Below are positions 34,045 to 42,063 of a stretch of DNA of 64,000 nt, in pieces. The stretch's first letter is position 1; every line of letters starts with the position of its first letter. Made by a program: the position numbers and the translations under genes. Below the pieces are notes generated by a model. The model made no database searches, was not told the origin of the DNA, and saw only the letters and a list, made by a program, of their open reading frames with translations. Origin of the DNA: Sphingomonas zeae (lineage in GTDB: Bacteria; Pseudomonadota; Alphaproteobacteria; Sphingomonadales; Sphingomonadaceae); the NCBI RefSeq assembly GCF_014197135.1, contig NZ_JACIFA010000001.1, forward strand, positions 310,001-374,000, read 5' to 3'.

Positions 34045-35136
34045 ATGACGACGACACGGCGCGAGGTGATGGCGGGAGCGGTCGCGGCCACGGGGCTGGC
34101 TGCCATGGGCGAACCGCTCTTTGCGCGGGCGGCGGCGGACCGGTTGATCGCGGGCACCTATGCCCAAGAGGGCGGCAAGGGGCTGTACCCGATCGTCGAC
34201 GGGCATGTGGCGCAGCCGGTGACGGGAATCGTCAACGCCTCTTACGGCGTCGCGGGCGGGCCGAACGGCAGCGTCTATCTGCTCCGCGAGCAGGCCGAGG
34301 GGCGGGTGACCAGCTATGGCCCCGACTGGACGGCGCGGGGCGGGGTGTCGACCGGCGGCGCCGACCCGTGCCATGTCGCGATCGACCGCGCCTCGGCCTG
34401 TCTGGCGGTCGCCAATTATTCCAGCGGCTCGGTCGCCTTCTATCGGCTGGACCGGCGGACGGGTGCGCCGGGTGAGCCGCAGCTCTTCCAGCATCGCGGG
34501 ACCGGTCCCAATGCCGAGCGTCAGGCCGGGCCGCACGCGCATTGGGTGGGGTTCAGCCCCGACCGGCGCTGGCTGCATTCGGTCGATCTGGGGGCGGATG
34601 CGATCTTTGCCTATCGCTTCGACCCGGTGACGCGCACGCTCACCGACCAGCGGATCGCGTGGCAGGCTCCGGCGGGCGTCGGGCCGCGCCATATGGTCCG
34701 TCACCCGACCCTGCCGCGCGCTTATGTGGTTTGCGAGTTGCAGACGCGGTTTTTCATGCTCGAAGCGCTGCCCGATGGCCGTTTCCGCACCGTAGGCGAG
34801 CGCGCGCTGCTGCCCGAGGGGGCCACCGGCCCGTCCTTTGCCGCACATATCGCGATCGATCGCGCGGGGCGGACGCTCTATGTCTCCAATCGCGGGGCGA
34901 ACACCATCACCGTCTTCGCGCTCGACGCCCGGGGCGAGCCTCGGGTGGTGCAGCATGTCCCGACCGGCGGGAACTGGCCGCGCTTCTTCCTGCTGCGCGA
35001 AGGGCGGGGCGAGATGCTGGTGGCGAACGAGCGATCGGGGACGGTAAACACGTTCCAGATCGGCCGGGACGGAAGACTGACCGCGATCGGGCGCAGGCTC
35101 ACGATTCCGGGCGTGGTGTTCCTAGCCGAAGTCTAA
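34045..35136 (+). CDS. Lactonase-family seven-bladed propeller protein (6-phosphogluconolactonase-like)
   Basis: The 363 residues start at MTTTRREVMAGAVAATGLAA, a twin-arginine signal, so the protein is probably periplasmic. Repeated propeller segments include LIAGTYAQEGGKGLYP, CLAVANYSSGSVAFYRLDRR, WLHSVDLGADAIFAYRFDP and LYVSNRGANTITVFALD. These match the Pgl/CMLE lactonase family, though an exported enzyme is unlikely to serve the cytosolic pentose phosphate path. It follows the phoX terminator; the shared Tat route and neighbourhood suggest a linked role, which is inference. Confidence 0.85.
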   Translation: MTTTRREVMAGAVAATGLAAMGEPLFARAAADRLIAGTYAQEGGKGLYPIVDGHVAQPVTGIVNASYGVAGGPNGSVYLLREQAEGRVTSYGPDWTARGGVSTGGADPCHVAIDRASACLAVANYSSGSVAFYRLDRRTGAPGEPQLFQHRGTGPNAERQAGPHAHWVGFSPDRRWLHSVDLGADAIFAYRFDPVTRTLTDQRIAWQAPAGVGPRHMVRHPTLPRAYVVCELQTRFFMLEALPDGRFRTVGERALLPEGATGPSFAAHIAIDRAGRTLYVSNRGANTITVFALDARGEPRVVQHVPTGGNWPRFFLLREGRGEMLVANERSGTVNTFQIGRDGRLTAIGRRLTIPGVVFLAEV

Positions 35137-35163
35137 AGCGCGTATAGCTCGCCACAATCCGCT

Positions 35164-35270
35164 CCCCTCCCGTAAACGGGAGGGGATGGGGGAGGGCCGG
35201 TGTCTCACCGAGGCCATCGCGTGCGGCTAACCCCCCACCCCAAACCCCTCCCCCCTGCCGGGAGGAGGGG
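35164..35270. repeat. Palindromic intergenic repeat, family B
   Basis: A CCCCTCCCG-type hairpin, a GGGATGGGGGAGGG arm, a spacer, a complementary CCCACCCCAAACCCCTCCC arm and a closing hairpin. Sister copies lie at 49480-49580 and 52660-52824. It fills the gap between the lactonase and HPP genes. Confidence 0.8.
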
Positions 35271-35300
35271 CTTATCAAACGCCAAACCTCATAGGCCGCC

Positions 35301-35978
35301 ATGCGCTTCTTCCAACCCCTGCTTGCCGGAGCCACGCTGTCCGGTCGTCTGCTCGCCTGTGTCGGGGCGGTCATCGGGATCGCCCTGACCATCATCGTCT
35401 GCGGCGGTCTGCCAGCACTCGGTCCCGACCTGCCGATCATCGTCGCGCCGCTGGGCGCTTCGGCGGTGCTGGTCTTCGCGGTGCCCGCCAGTCCGCTGGC
35501 CCAGCCCTGGTCGGTGGTCGGCGGCAATGTCCTGTCCACGCTCGTCGGGGTGGCGATGTTCCAGGCCATCCCCTCGCTGCCGCTGGCGGCGGGGTGCGCA
35601 GTAGGGGGCGCGATCCTGGTCATGTCGCTGGCACGCTGCCTGCATCCGCCGGGCGGCGCGGCCGCGCTGACCGCCGTCATCGGCAGCCAGGGCATCCATG
35701 CGGCCGGCTTTTCCTTCGCCTTCGCGCCGGTGGCGATCAACTCAATCGCGCTGGTGGCGCTGGGCATGTTCTTCCACCGGGCGACGGGGCGGAGCTATCC
35801 CCATGAACCCGCGCTCGCCCCGCCCGGCGGCGATGCCTCGCGCATCCGGCCGGAGGATGTCGACGCCGCGCTGGAGGATATGCACGAGAGCTTCGATATT
35901 GCGCGCGAGGATCTGGACATGCTGCTCGCCCATGCCGAGCGCCATGCCCGGGCAAGGGCCACCCCTCGTTCACGCTGA
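35301..35978 (+). CDS. HPP family membrane protein lacking the CBS part
   Basis: The protein has 225 residues. About four transmembrane helices fill residues 15-160, with the signature CLHPPGGAAALTAVIG. A cytosolic helix follows (DVDAALEDMHESFDIARED). In longer homologues this helix leads into a pair of CBS domains; here the frame ends soon after, inside a dispersed repeat (35968-35990) that encodes the last residues. The function of HPP proteins is poorly known; a nitrite-transport role was reported for a plant/cyanobacterial member. Confidence 0.85.
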   Translation: MRFFQPLLAGATLSGRLLACVGAVIGIALTIIVCGGLPALGPDLPIIVAPLGASAVLVFAVPASPLAQPWSVVGGNVLSTLVGVAMFQAIPSLPLAAGCAVGGAILVMSLARCLHPPGGAAALTAVIGSQGIHAAGFSFAFAPVAINSIALVALGMFFHRATGRSYPHEPALAPPGGDASRIRPEDVDAALEDMHESFDIAREDLDMLLAHAERHARARATPRSR

Positions 35979-35990
35979 GCGAAGCCGAAG
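35968..35990. repeat. Dispersed GCTGAGCGAAG-type repeat overlapping the HPP stop codon
   Basis: GTTCACGCTGAGCGAAGCC then GAAG, the same element as at 6656-6682 and 18234-18256. The HPP stop codon (35976-35978) is the TGA inside the element. Confidence 0.6.
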
Positions 35991-36020
35991 CGCACGAGCG
36001 AACCTTCGCCTGAAGCCAAT

Positions 36021-36058
36021 AAAAAAGCCCGCCCCTCGCAACGAGGGGCGGGCCTTTC
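36021..36058. terminator. Bidirectional terminator between HPP and TonB-receptor genes
   Basis: A perfect 12-bp stem (36027-36038 with 36042-36053) and loop CAA. The minus-strand exit has six T residues in a row, the plus-strand exit CCTTTCC. It serves two convergent genes. Confidence 0.88.
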
Positions 36059-36077
36059 CGTCAAACGATCACACCGA

Positions 36078-38402
36078 TCAGCGATATTTGCCGCTGAACG
36101 ACACGCCGATGATGCGCGGTTCGTTGAACACCGCCGCCATATAGTTCTCGATCACGCCCTTGAGGTTCTTCTCGTTCGTGATGTTGCGGGCGAAGACCGA
36201 CAGGCTCCAGTCGTCGTTCGGCGCGGAATAGCCGATGCTCAGGCCGCCCTCGAAATTGCCGTTCGCGGTGAACTCCTTGGTCCGGTACAGGACGAAGTTG
36301 GTGTAGCCCTGCAGGTTCCAGTCGGTCGAGATGAACGCCTTGCCGCCATCCGCCAGCGGCATGTCGTACTTGGCCGCCAGGTTGACGTTGTACTCGGGCG
36401 CGTTGGGCAGCGGGTTGCCGTTGATCGGCACGAAGAACGCCCTGGAGCCGAAGATCGTGCGCGTCGTCACCGGGCCGTTCAGCACGGTGCAGACCATCAC
36501 GCCGTTCAGGCCGCAGGTCTGGACGCTGACGTTACGGTCGCGGATTTCGGAGTGGAGCAGGCTGACGCCCGCCGACAGCGCCAGATTGCGCACCGGCAGC
36601 CACTGCGCATCGGCTTCCAGACCATAGGCGACCGCCTTGTCGGCGTTGAGCAGCACGCCGTTGCCGTCCGAATCATTGCCGTTCAGCTGGATGTTCTTCA
36701 CGCGATAGGCAAAGGCCGCCGCGTTCAGGCGCAGCGTGTTGTCGAACAGCTTCGACTTGAAGCCGGTTTCGAACGACAGGTTCGTTTCCGAACCAGCGGT
36801 CGAGAAGTCCGAGTTGAACACCGCCGAACGACCCTGAATGGTCGGGCCACGGAAGCCCTGCGCCGCACGGACATAGACGTTCAGGTTCGGATTGACCTCA
36901 TACATGGCCGACAGGTCCCAGCTCGGCTGGGTGTCCGACAGGCGCACGTCGCGGCGACCGCGATAGGTGGAGACACCGGCGGCACTGTCGGCAGTGCGCA
37001 GCAGCTGGGTCCGCTTGGTATCCTCGCTGACCCGGCCGCCAGCGGTCAGGGTCAGGCGATCGGTCGCCCGGTAGCTGACCTGACCAAAGGCGCCCCAGGA
37101 GGTGTTGACGTTGTGCAGGCGCACCCAGTTGTTCGGATTGGCCCCGATCAGATAGGCGCGCTGGTAGAAGTCGGTGATGTCGCGGCTGTCGAAATAGATG
37201 CCGCCCAGCTGCCACTTGAAGGCGCCGCTGCCGGTCGAGGCGAGGCGGACCTCCTGCGTCCACTGGTCGAGGCCCCGGACCTGACCCTGGCTCAGGCCAT
37301 AGCCATTCGGCACGCCGTTCACCGGGAAGTTGGTCGCGGCGCCGCCATCGGTATCGCCCCGGCTGTAGCCCGCGGTCGTCTCATAGGCAGTGATCGAGGT
37401 CAGCTCGGCCCCGCCCATGTCCCACGCGGCGCGCAGCGAGGTTCCTTGCGTGTCATAGGACTGCGGGTTGTCGCGGCCTTCGTCATAGGCGACCTGGTCG
37501 CGCGGCTCGGCCGACACGTCGCGCGAGCCCTTCTTGAGCGCAGCCCGATGGAACAGCGTCGAGGTGCCGTCATACCAGCGGGCATGGCCCGACAGGTTGA
37601 ACGACAGCGTGTCGGTCGGCGTGAGGAGCAACTGGAGTCGCACGTCGCGCTCGGTGAAGCCGCCCATGGCGTCCTTCTTCGGGGTCAGCGTGCCGTCGGC
37701 GCTGGGACCGGAATAGACATTGTCGACCCAGTTGTCGCGGTGCTGCACCAGCGCCGACAGGCGGAAGGCCAGTACGTCGCGGATCAGCGGGCCGCCGACA
37801 CCCGCGTCCATGCTGATCGTGTTGTAGCTGCCGATCGAGGCGGTCGCGCGGCTCTGGAAGCTCTGGCTCGGCTTGATCGTGTCGAACTTGATGATGCCCG
37901 CGGTCGTGTTGCGACCGAACAGGGACCCTTGCGGCCCGCGCAGCACTTCCACCTGGTCGACGTCGAAGATCGGGTTCGACTTCAGCACGACATGCTCCAG
38001 GACGACATCGTCCTGAATGATCGACACGGGCTGCGACGCGCCGAGATAGAAGTCGATATTGCCCAGGCCGCGAATGTAGAAGCGCGGAAAGATACGGCCG
38101 GTGGTCGTCTCGGCGTACAGGCCGGGGACGCGGCCCGACAGCGCCAGAATGTCCTCACCACCCTGCTGGAAAGCGCGCAGGTTCGACCCGCTGACCACGC
38201 CGACCGACACCGGCACACGGTTCAGGCTTTCCGAACGGCGCTCGGCGGTGACGACGACATCGCCCAGGCCCTGCTGCTCGTCCGTCGCAGCGGCGGCGGT
38301 GGCCGCACCCTGGTCTGCGGCGGTCTGCGCCATGGCTGGCACAGTCGCCAGCGTTCCCCACGCAGCGCCCAGCAGCGCCGCGGTCTTGATAACCGATTTC
38401 AT
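36078..38402 (-). CDS. TonB-dependent outer-membrane receptor
   Basis: The 774 residues start with a signal peptide (1-25, ending PAMAQ). A plug domain begins at LGDVVVTAERRSES and includes VDQVEVLRGPQGSLFGRNTT. A 22-strand-type barrel follows, ending GVSFSGKYR with an aromatic-poor C-terminus. TonB receptors import scarce ligands across the outer membrane. A PhoB-like site on its strand and the phosphatase and Pit neighbours suggest phosphate-starvation control and perhaps an organophosphate ligand; the ligand is inference. Confidence 0.92.
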   Translation of the reverse strand: MKSVIKTAALLGAAWGTLATVPAMAQTAADQGAATAAAATDEQQGLGDVVVTAERRSESLNRVPVSVGVVSGSNLRAFQQGGEDILALSGRVPGLYAETTTGRIFPRFYIRGLGNIDFYLGASQPVSIIQDDVVLEHVVLKSNPIFDVDQVEVLRGPQGSLFGRNTTAGIIKFDTIKPSQSFQSRATASIGSYNTISMDAGVGGPLIRDVLAFRLSALVQHRDNWVDNVYSGPSADGTLTPKKDAMGGFTERDVRLQLLLTPTDTLSFNLSGHARWYDGTSTLFHRAALKKGSRDVSAEPRDQVAYDEGRDNPQSYDTQGTSLRAAWDMGGAELTSITAYETTAGYSRGDTDGGAATNFPVNGVPNGYGLSQGQVRGLDQWTQEVRLASTGSGAFKWQLGGIYFDSRDITDFYQRAYLIGANPNNWVRLHNVNTSWGAFGQVSYRATDRLTLTAGGRVSEDTKRTQLLRTADSAAGVSTYRGRRDVRLSDTQPSWDLSAMYEVNPNLNVYVRAAQGFRGPTIQGRSAVFNSDFSTAGSETNLSFETGFKSKLFDNTLRLNAAAFAYRVKNIQLNGNDSDGNGVLLNADKAVAYGLEADAQWLPVRNLALSAGVSLLHSEIRDRNVSVQTCGLNGVMVCTVLNGPVTTRTIFGSRAFFVPINGNPLPNAPEYNVNLAAKYDMPLADGGKAFISTDWNLQGYTNFVLYRTKEFTANGNFEGGLSIGYSAPNDDWSLSVFARNITNEKNLKGVIENYMAAVFNEPRIIGVSFSGKYR

Positions 38403-38484
38403 ATGTTCCCCACGCTCCGGCGGGCGGTTCGTGCCGCCCGACTGATTGGTTTATCCCGGTGAGGCGGGCCGTTAGAGGCGCATT

Positions 38485-38502
38485 ATGGCGCTTGCGTGAC
38501 AG
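38485..38502 (-). promoter_or_regulatory. PhoB-box-like site for the TonB receptor
   Basis: On the minus strand CTGTCAC-GCAA-GCGCCAT: a consensus first half-site and a weaker second one with the right 11-bp period. It is 83 bp upstream of the receptor start, in the 395-bp divergent gap 38403-38797, which contains no gene. Confidence 0.5.
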
Positions 38503-38550
38503 AGGTGATGCGGCAAAACCACAGTGGCATGTGAAATCACCATCGGGATC

Positions 38551-38568
38551 CGGTCATGCCTGCGTCAT
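38551..38568 (+). promoter_or_regulatory. PhoB-box-like site upstream of the Pit operon (distal)
   Basis: CGGTCAT-GCCT-GCGTCAT, two half-sites 11 bp apart, oriented towards the DUF47-Pit genes. Confidence 0.5.
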
Positions 38569-38619
38569 GCATTCGGTGATCGCGGCATCAGCGGGCACCC
38601 GGGGCCTCCCCGAGGGTTG

Positions 38620-38637
38620 GTGTCACATAGTTGTAAC
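38620..38637 (+). promoter_or_regulatory. PhoB-box-like site upstream of the Pit operon (proximal)
   Basis: GTGTCAC-ATAG-TTGTAAC, two half-sites with the 7-4-7 layout and an AT-rich spacer. This is the best match to the CTGTCAT consensus on this side. It lies 160 bp before the DUF47 start. Confidence 0.6.
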
Positions 38638-38797
38638 CCAGTTTTGCTTGACGTGGTGCCTGCGTCTGGTCAGGGGGGCGGCATTCGTGCCATCCTCGGT
38701 TCATGACCCTTTCACGGTCCGGCGCTTCGCCGTGGCCCGATCGGCCATGGCTAGAAGACGTGTACGCTATCGGATCACTATCGGGGTTTACCGACTG

Positions 38798-39442
38798 ATG
38801 TTCGCCTGGTTCCAACGCCTCCTGCCGAAGACGGGAAATTTCTTCGAGCTGTTCGAGGCGCAAGCCGCCACCATCCTTGCGGGGGCCGAAGCCACCGTCC
38901 GGCTGTTCGACAGCCAGGGCAATACCGCAGACGAAATCGCCGTCGTCGCCGCGCGCGAGCATGACGCCGACGAGATCACGCGCCAGGTGCTGACCTCGGT
39001 CCGCTCGACCTTCCTGACGCCGTTCGACCGCGCCGCCATCACCTCGCTGATCGGATCGATGGACGACACGATCGACGAGATGCACGCCGCCGCCACCGCG
39101 ATCGGCCTGTACCGGCTGACCAGCTTCGCGCCCGAAATGCGCGAGATGGCGGCGGTAGCGGTCGAAGCGGCCAAGCTGACCGTCGAGGCGATGCCGTTGA
39201 TGCGCGACGTCGCACGCAACGGCGACCGCCTGCACGCGCTGACCGAGGAACTGGTCCGGCTGGAGGGCCGTGCCGACGAGATGCACGCGGCGGGACTGAA
39301 GCGCACGCTGGACGAATGCGGCGAGCGCGACACGCTGCGCTTCGTCATCGAAAAGGAAGTGTACAAGCATCTGGAGCGCATCCTCGACGCGTTCGAGGAT
39401 GTCGCCGACGAGATCGACGGCATCGTCATCGATCACGCCTGA
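38798..39442 (+). CDS. DUF47 PhoU-like Pit accessory protein
   Basis: This 214-residue all-helical protein starts at MFAWFQRLLPKTGNFFELFE, which is where homology begins (the frame is open to 38459). Metal-binding acidic motifs of the PhoU-like fold occur in EHDADEITRQVL and GSMDDTIDEMHAAA, with a mirrored set in RADEMHAAGLKRTL and AFEDVADEIDG. DUF47 proteins accompany Pit transporters and probably gate or regulate them. The pit gene starts 10 bp downstream. Confidence 0.92.
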   Translation: MFAWFQRLLPKTGNFFELFEAQAATILAGAEATVRLFDSQGNTADEIAVVAAREHDADEITRQVLTSVRSTFLTPFDRAAITSLIGSMDDTIDEMHAAATAIGLYRLTSFAPEMREMAAVAVEAAKLTVEAMPLMRDVARNGDRLHALTEELVRLEGRADEMHAAGLKRTLDECGERDTLRFVIEKEVYKHLERILDAFEDVADEIDGIVIDHA

Positions 39443-39452
39443 GGCGGCGGCA

Positions 39453-40466
39453 ATGCACGAACTCGCCTTTCCGCTGCTCGCTGGCCTGATCCTGGTCGCG
39501 CTGGCCTTCGACTATCTCAACGGCCTGCACGACGCGGCCAATTCGATCGCGACCGTGGTGGCGACCCGGCTGTTGTCGCCGGTCGCGGCGGTCGGTTTCG
39601 CGGCCTTCTTCAACTTCGCCGCCTATTTCCTGACCGTCGCCTTTCCCAGCCTGCACAAGGTGGCGGAGACCGTCGGCAAGGGGTTGATCGACCAGGACGT
39701 GGTGACGCCCGCCGTCATCTTCGGCGCACTGGGCGGGGCGATGGCGTGGAACGTCATCACCTGGCTGCGCGGTATCCCGTCGTCGTCCAGCCATGCGCTG
39801 GTCGGTGGGCTGGTCGGCGCCGGCGTCGCCCATGCTGGCATGGGCGCGGTGAAGTGGGCAGGACTCAACAAGACGCTGCTCGCCATCGTACTGTCGCCGA
39901 TGCTGGGCATGATGCTGGCAATGCTGGTCATGCTGCTGAGCAGCTGGGCGCTTCGCCGCTCGACGGCCGGGCAGGCGGAGCGCAGCTTTCGGGCGATGCA
40001 CCTCGTCTCCTCGGCCGCCTATTCGCTCAGCCACGGGCTGAACGATGCGCAGAAGACGATGGGGATCATCACCGTCCTCCTCTATTCGACCGGCCGCCTG
40101 ACCGGCCCGTTCGAGGTGCCGCATTGGGTCGCCATCTCCTGCTATGTCGCGATGGCGCTGGGCACCATGACCGGCGGCTGGAAGATCATCGAGACGATGG
40201 GCAGCCGCATCACCAAGCTGTCGCAGCATCAGGGGTTCAGCGCCTCGACGGCGGGCTCGATCGTGATCTTCTGCGCCTCGGCACTGGGAATTCCGGTGTC
40301 GACGACGCACACCATCACCGGCTCGATCATCGGGGCGGGTGTCGCGCGGCGTGCCTCGGCGGTGCGCTGGGGCGTGGCGGGCAATGTGGTGATCGCCTGG
40401 ATCATCACCATCCCGGCCTCCGCCGTAATGGGGGCGGGGTTCTACCTGCTAACCCGGTTGTTCTGA
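39453..40466 (+). CDS. pit: Pit family inorganic phosphate transporter
   Basis: This 337-residue membrane protein has about ten helices. The two PiT signatures are present: FDYLNGLHDAANSIATVVAT near the N-terminus and SHGLNDAQKTMGIITV in the second half, both with the GxxDAxxx pattern. It imports metal-phosphate complexes driven by protons. The start at MHELAFPLLAGL was chosen by homology. With the DUF47 gene it forms a two-gene operon behind PhoB-like sites. It ends near a T-run (CCCCTTTTTTTATG) followed by a family A repeat. Confidence 0.94.
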   Translation: MHELAFPLLAGLILVALAFDYLNGLHDAANSIATVVATRLLSPVAAVGFAAFFNFAAYFLTVAFPSLHKVAETVGKGLIDQDVVTPAVIFGALGGAMAWNVITWLRGIPSSSSHALVGGLVGAGVAHAGMGAVKWAGLNKTLLAIVLSPMLGMMLAMLVMLLSSWALRRSTAGQAERSFRAMHLVSSAAYSLSHGLNDAQKTMGIITVLLYSTGRLTGPFEVPHWVAISCYVAMALGTMTGGWKIIETMGSRITKLSQHQGFSASTAGSIVIFCASALGIPVSTTHTITGSIIGAGVARRASAVRWGVAGNVVIAWIITIPASAVMGAGFYLLTRLF

Positions 40467-40505
40467 CGAAGGGGGAGGGCCGGGGCTCTCCCCTTTTTTT
40501 ATGAT

Positions 40506-40629
40506 CCTCCCCGGTACGGGGAGGTGGCAGGCCGCAGGCCTGACGGAGGGGGGCTTCCTCATAGGTACTACCTAGCGGGACGCCCCCTCCACCATCCTTC
40601 GGATGGTCCCCCTCCCCGTGCCGGGGAGG
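40506..40629. repeat. Palindromic intergenic repeat, family A
   Basis: Same plan as 16048-16172: end hairpins CCTCCCC-loop-GGGGAGG and a central stem around GGAGGGGGGC/GCCCCCTCC. It fills the gap between the convergent pit and outer-membrane factor genes. Confidence 0.8.
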
Positions 40630-40641
40630 ATTATTCTATCA

Positions 40642-42063
40642 TCACGACCCGGTAACCGGCCCGCCAGCGGCCTGGAACAGCGCGACCGTATCGGTCATCC
40701 GCGCCGCCTTGGCCTGAATCAGCTGGGCGCGGGCCTGTGCGTCCGTCGCGGTGGCGTTGAGCAGTTGCAGCGTGCCCACATCGCCCAGCGCCAGCTGCCG
40801 CCGTGCGAAGGTCAGCGCCTGGCCTGCCGCGTTGCTCGCCCGCTGCGCCGCGTCCAGTGCCTGTGCGTCGGTCGCAAGGCCGGTCAGCGAGTCCGCGACA
40901 TTGCCGAACGCCTGGAGCACCGCCGCGCGGTACTGCGCCTTGGCCCCCTCCAGCGCGGCCTCCGCCGCCTTTTGCTGATGGCGCAGCGCATTGGCATGGA
41001 ACAGCGGCTGGGTGATGCCGCCGAGCAGCGCCCAGAAGGGGTTGCCGCTCTTGAACATGTCGCCGAAATCCTGCGCCGAGCCACCGGCATTGGCCGATAG
41101 CTGGATGCTGGGCAGCCGCGCGGCGATGGCGGCACCGACATCGGCCCCGGCACCCTGCAACTGCGCGGCCGCCGCCAGCACGTCTGGGCGGCGATGGACC
41201 AGCTCGGACGGGACGATCGCGGGCAGCTCGGTCGGCAGATTGAGCTGCGACAGTTCGGGCAGCGGCGGCAAGGCCGACCCCGCCGGACGGCCGATCAGCG
41301 TCGCGATGACGGTGCGCTGGGCGGCCTCGGCGCGGACCAGCGGGGGCAGGGCGCCCTCGGCGGTGGCGAGCGCGGCCTGTTGAGTGGCCACGTCGGACGC
41401 GCCCACCGCACCCAGCCGCTGGCGCTGTTGCAGCGCGGACAGGATGTCGCGGTTGACCTGCACGGCGGTCTGCGCGGCGGCGACCTGTTCGGCCAGGCTC
41501 GCCCGCTCGATCAGCGCGGTGACGAGGTTGGCCGCCACCGTCATCCGCGCCGCATCCAGCTGATGCCGCTCGACCTCGGCGCGCGCGACGGCGGAGCGGA
41601 CCTGCGCCCGGTTGCCGCCGAACGCATCGACGTCATAAGAGACGCTGACCTGCGCGGTGTGCAGCGTATAGAGTTGCTGGTTCTGGTTGGCGACCGCCGG
41701 GGACAGCGCGTTGGACACGCGGGTCCGCTGAACATTGTAGTTCAGCCCGCCCTGCGGAAACAGCAGCGTGCCGCGCGTCGCCCGGGCCTGTTCCTGCGCC
41801 TGTCGCAGCGAGGCTTCGGCGACCGCGACATCATTGTTGTGCGCCAATGCCTCGGCGACCAGCGCGTCGAGCTGGGCATTGCCGAAAGCGTGCCACCATT
41901 CGGGCGCGACGGTGGCGGACACCGTCTGGGCCGGGCCACTCGCGGGGGCGATCACCGGCGCCGGGGCGAGGGGGGGCAGGCTGGCATGGGCGTCCAGGTC
42001 GTGCGGGCCGACGGCGCAGGCCGAAACGCACGCCAGCAAAGGCAGGGTCAGGAAACGCTTCAT
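40642..42063 (-). CDS. NodT/CzcC-type outer-membrane efflux lipoprotein
   Basis: This 473-residue TolC-fold protein has a lipoprotein signal (LLACVSAC, Cys16 as lipidation site). Two outer-membrane-efflux repeats carry long alpha-hairpins (ASLRQAQEQARATRGTL and QLALGDVGTLQLLNATATDA). It should form the outer-membrane channel of the RND pump encoded just upstream. It overlaps the pump gene by four bases (ATGA). Confidence 0.92.
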   Translation of the reverse strand: MKRFLTLPLLACVSACAVGPHDLDAHASLPPLAPAPVIAPASGPAQTVSATVAPEWWHAFGNAQLDALVAEALAHNNDVAVAEASLRQAQEQARATRGTLLFPQGGLNYNVQRTRVSNALSPAVANQNQQLYTLHTAQVSVSYDVDAFGGNRAQVRSAVARAEVERHQLDAARMTVAANLVTALIERASLAEQVAAAQTAVQVNRDILSALQQRQRLGAVGASDVATQQAALATAEGALPPLVRAEAAQRTVIATLIGRPAGSALPPLPELSQLNLPTELPAIVPSELVHRRPDVLAAAAQLQGAGADVGAAIAARLPSIQLSANAGGSAQDFGDMFKSGNPFWALLGGITQPLFHANALRHQQKAAEAALEGAKAQYRAAVLQAFGNVADSLTGLATDAQALDAAQRASNAAGQALTFARRQLALGDVGTLQLLNATATDAQARAQLIQAKAARMTDTVALFQAAGGPVTGS

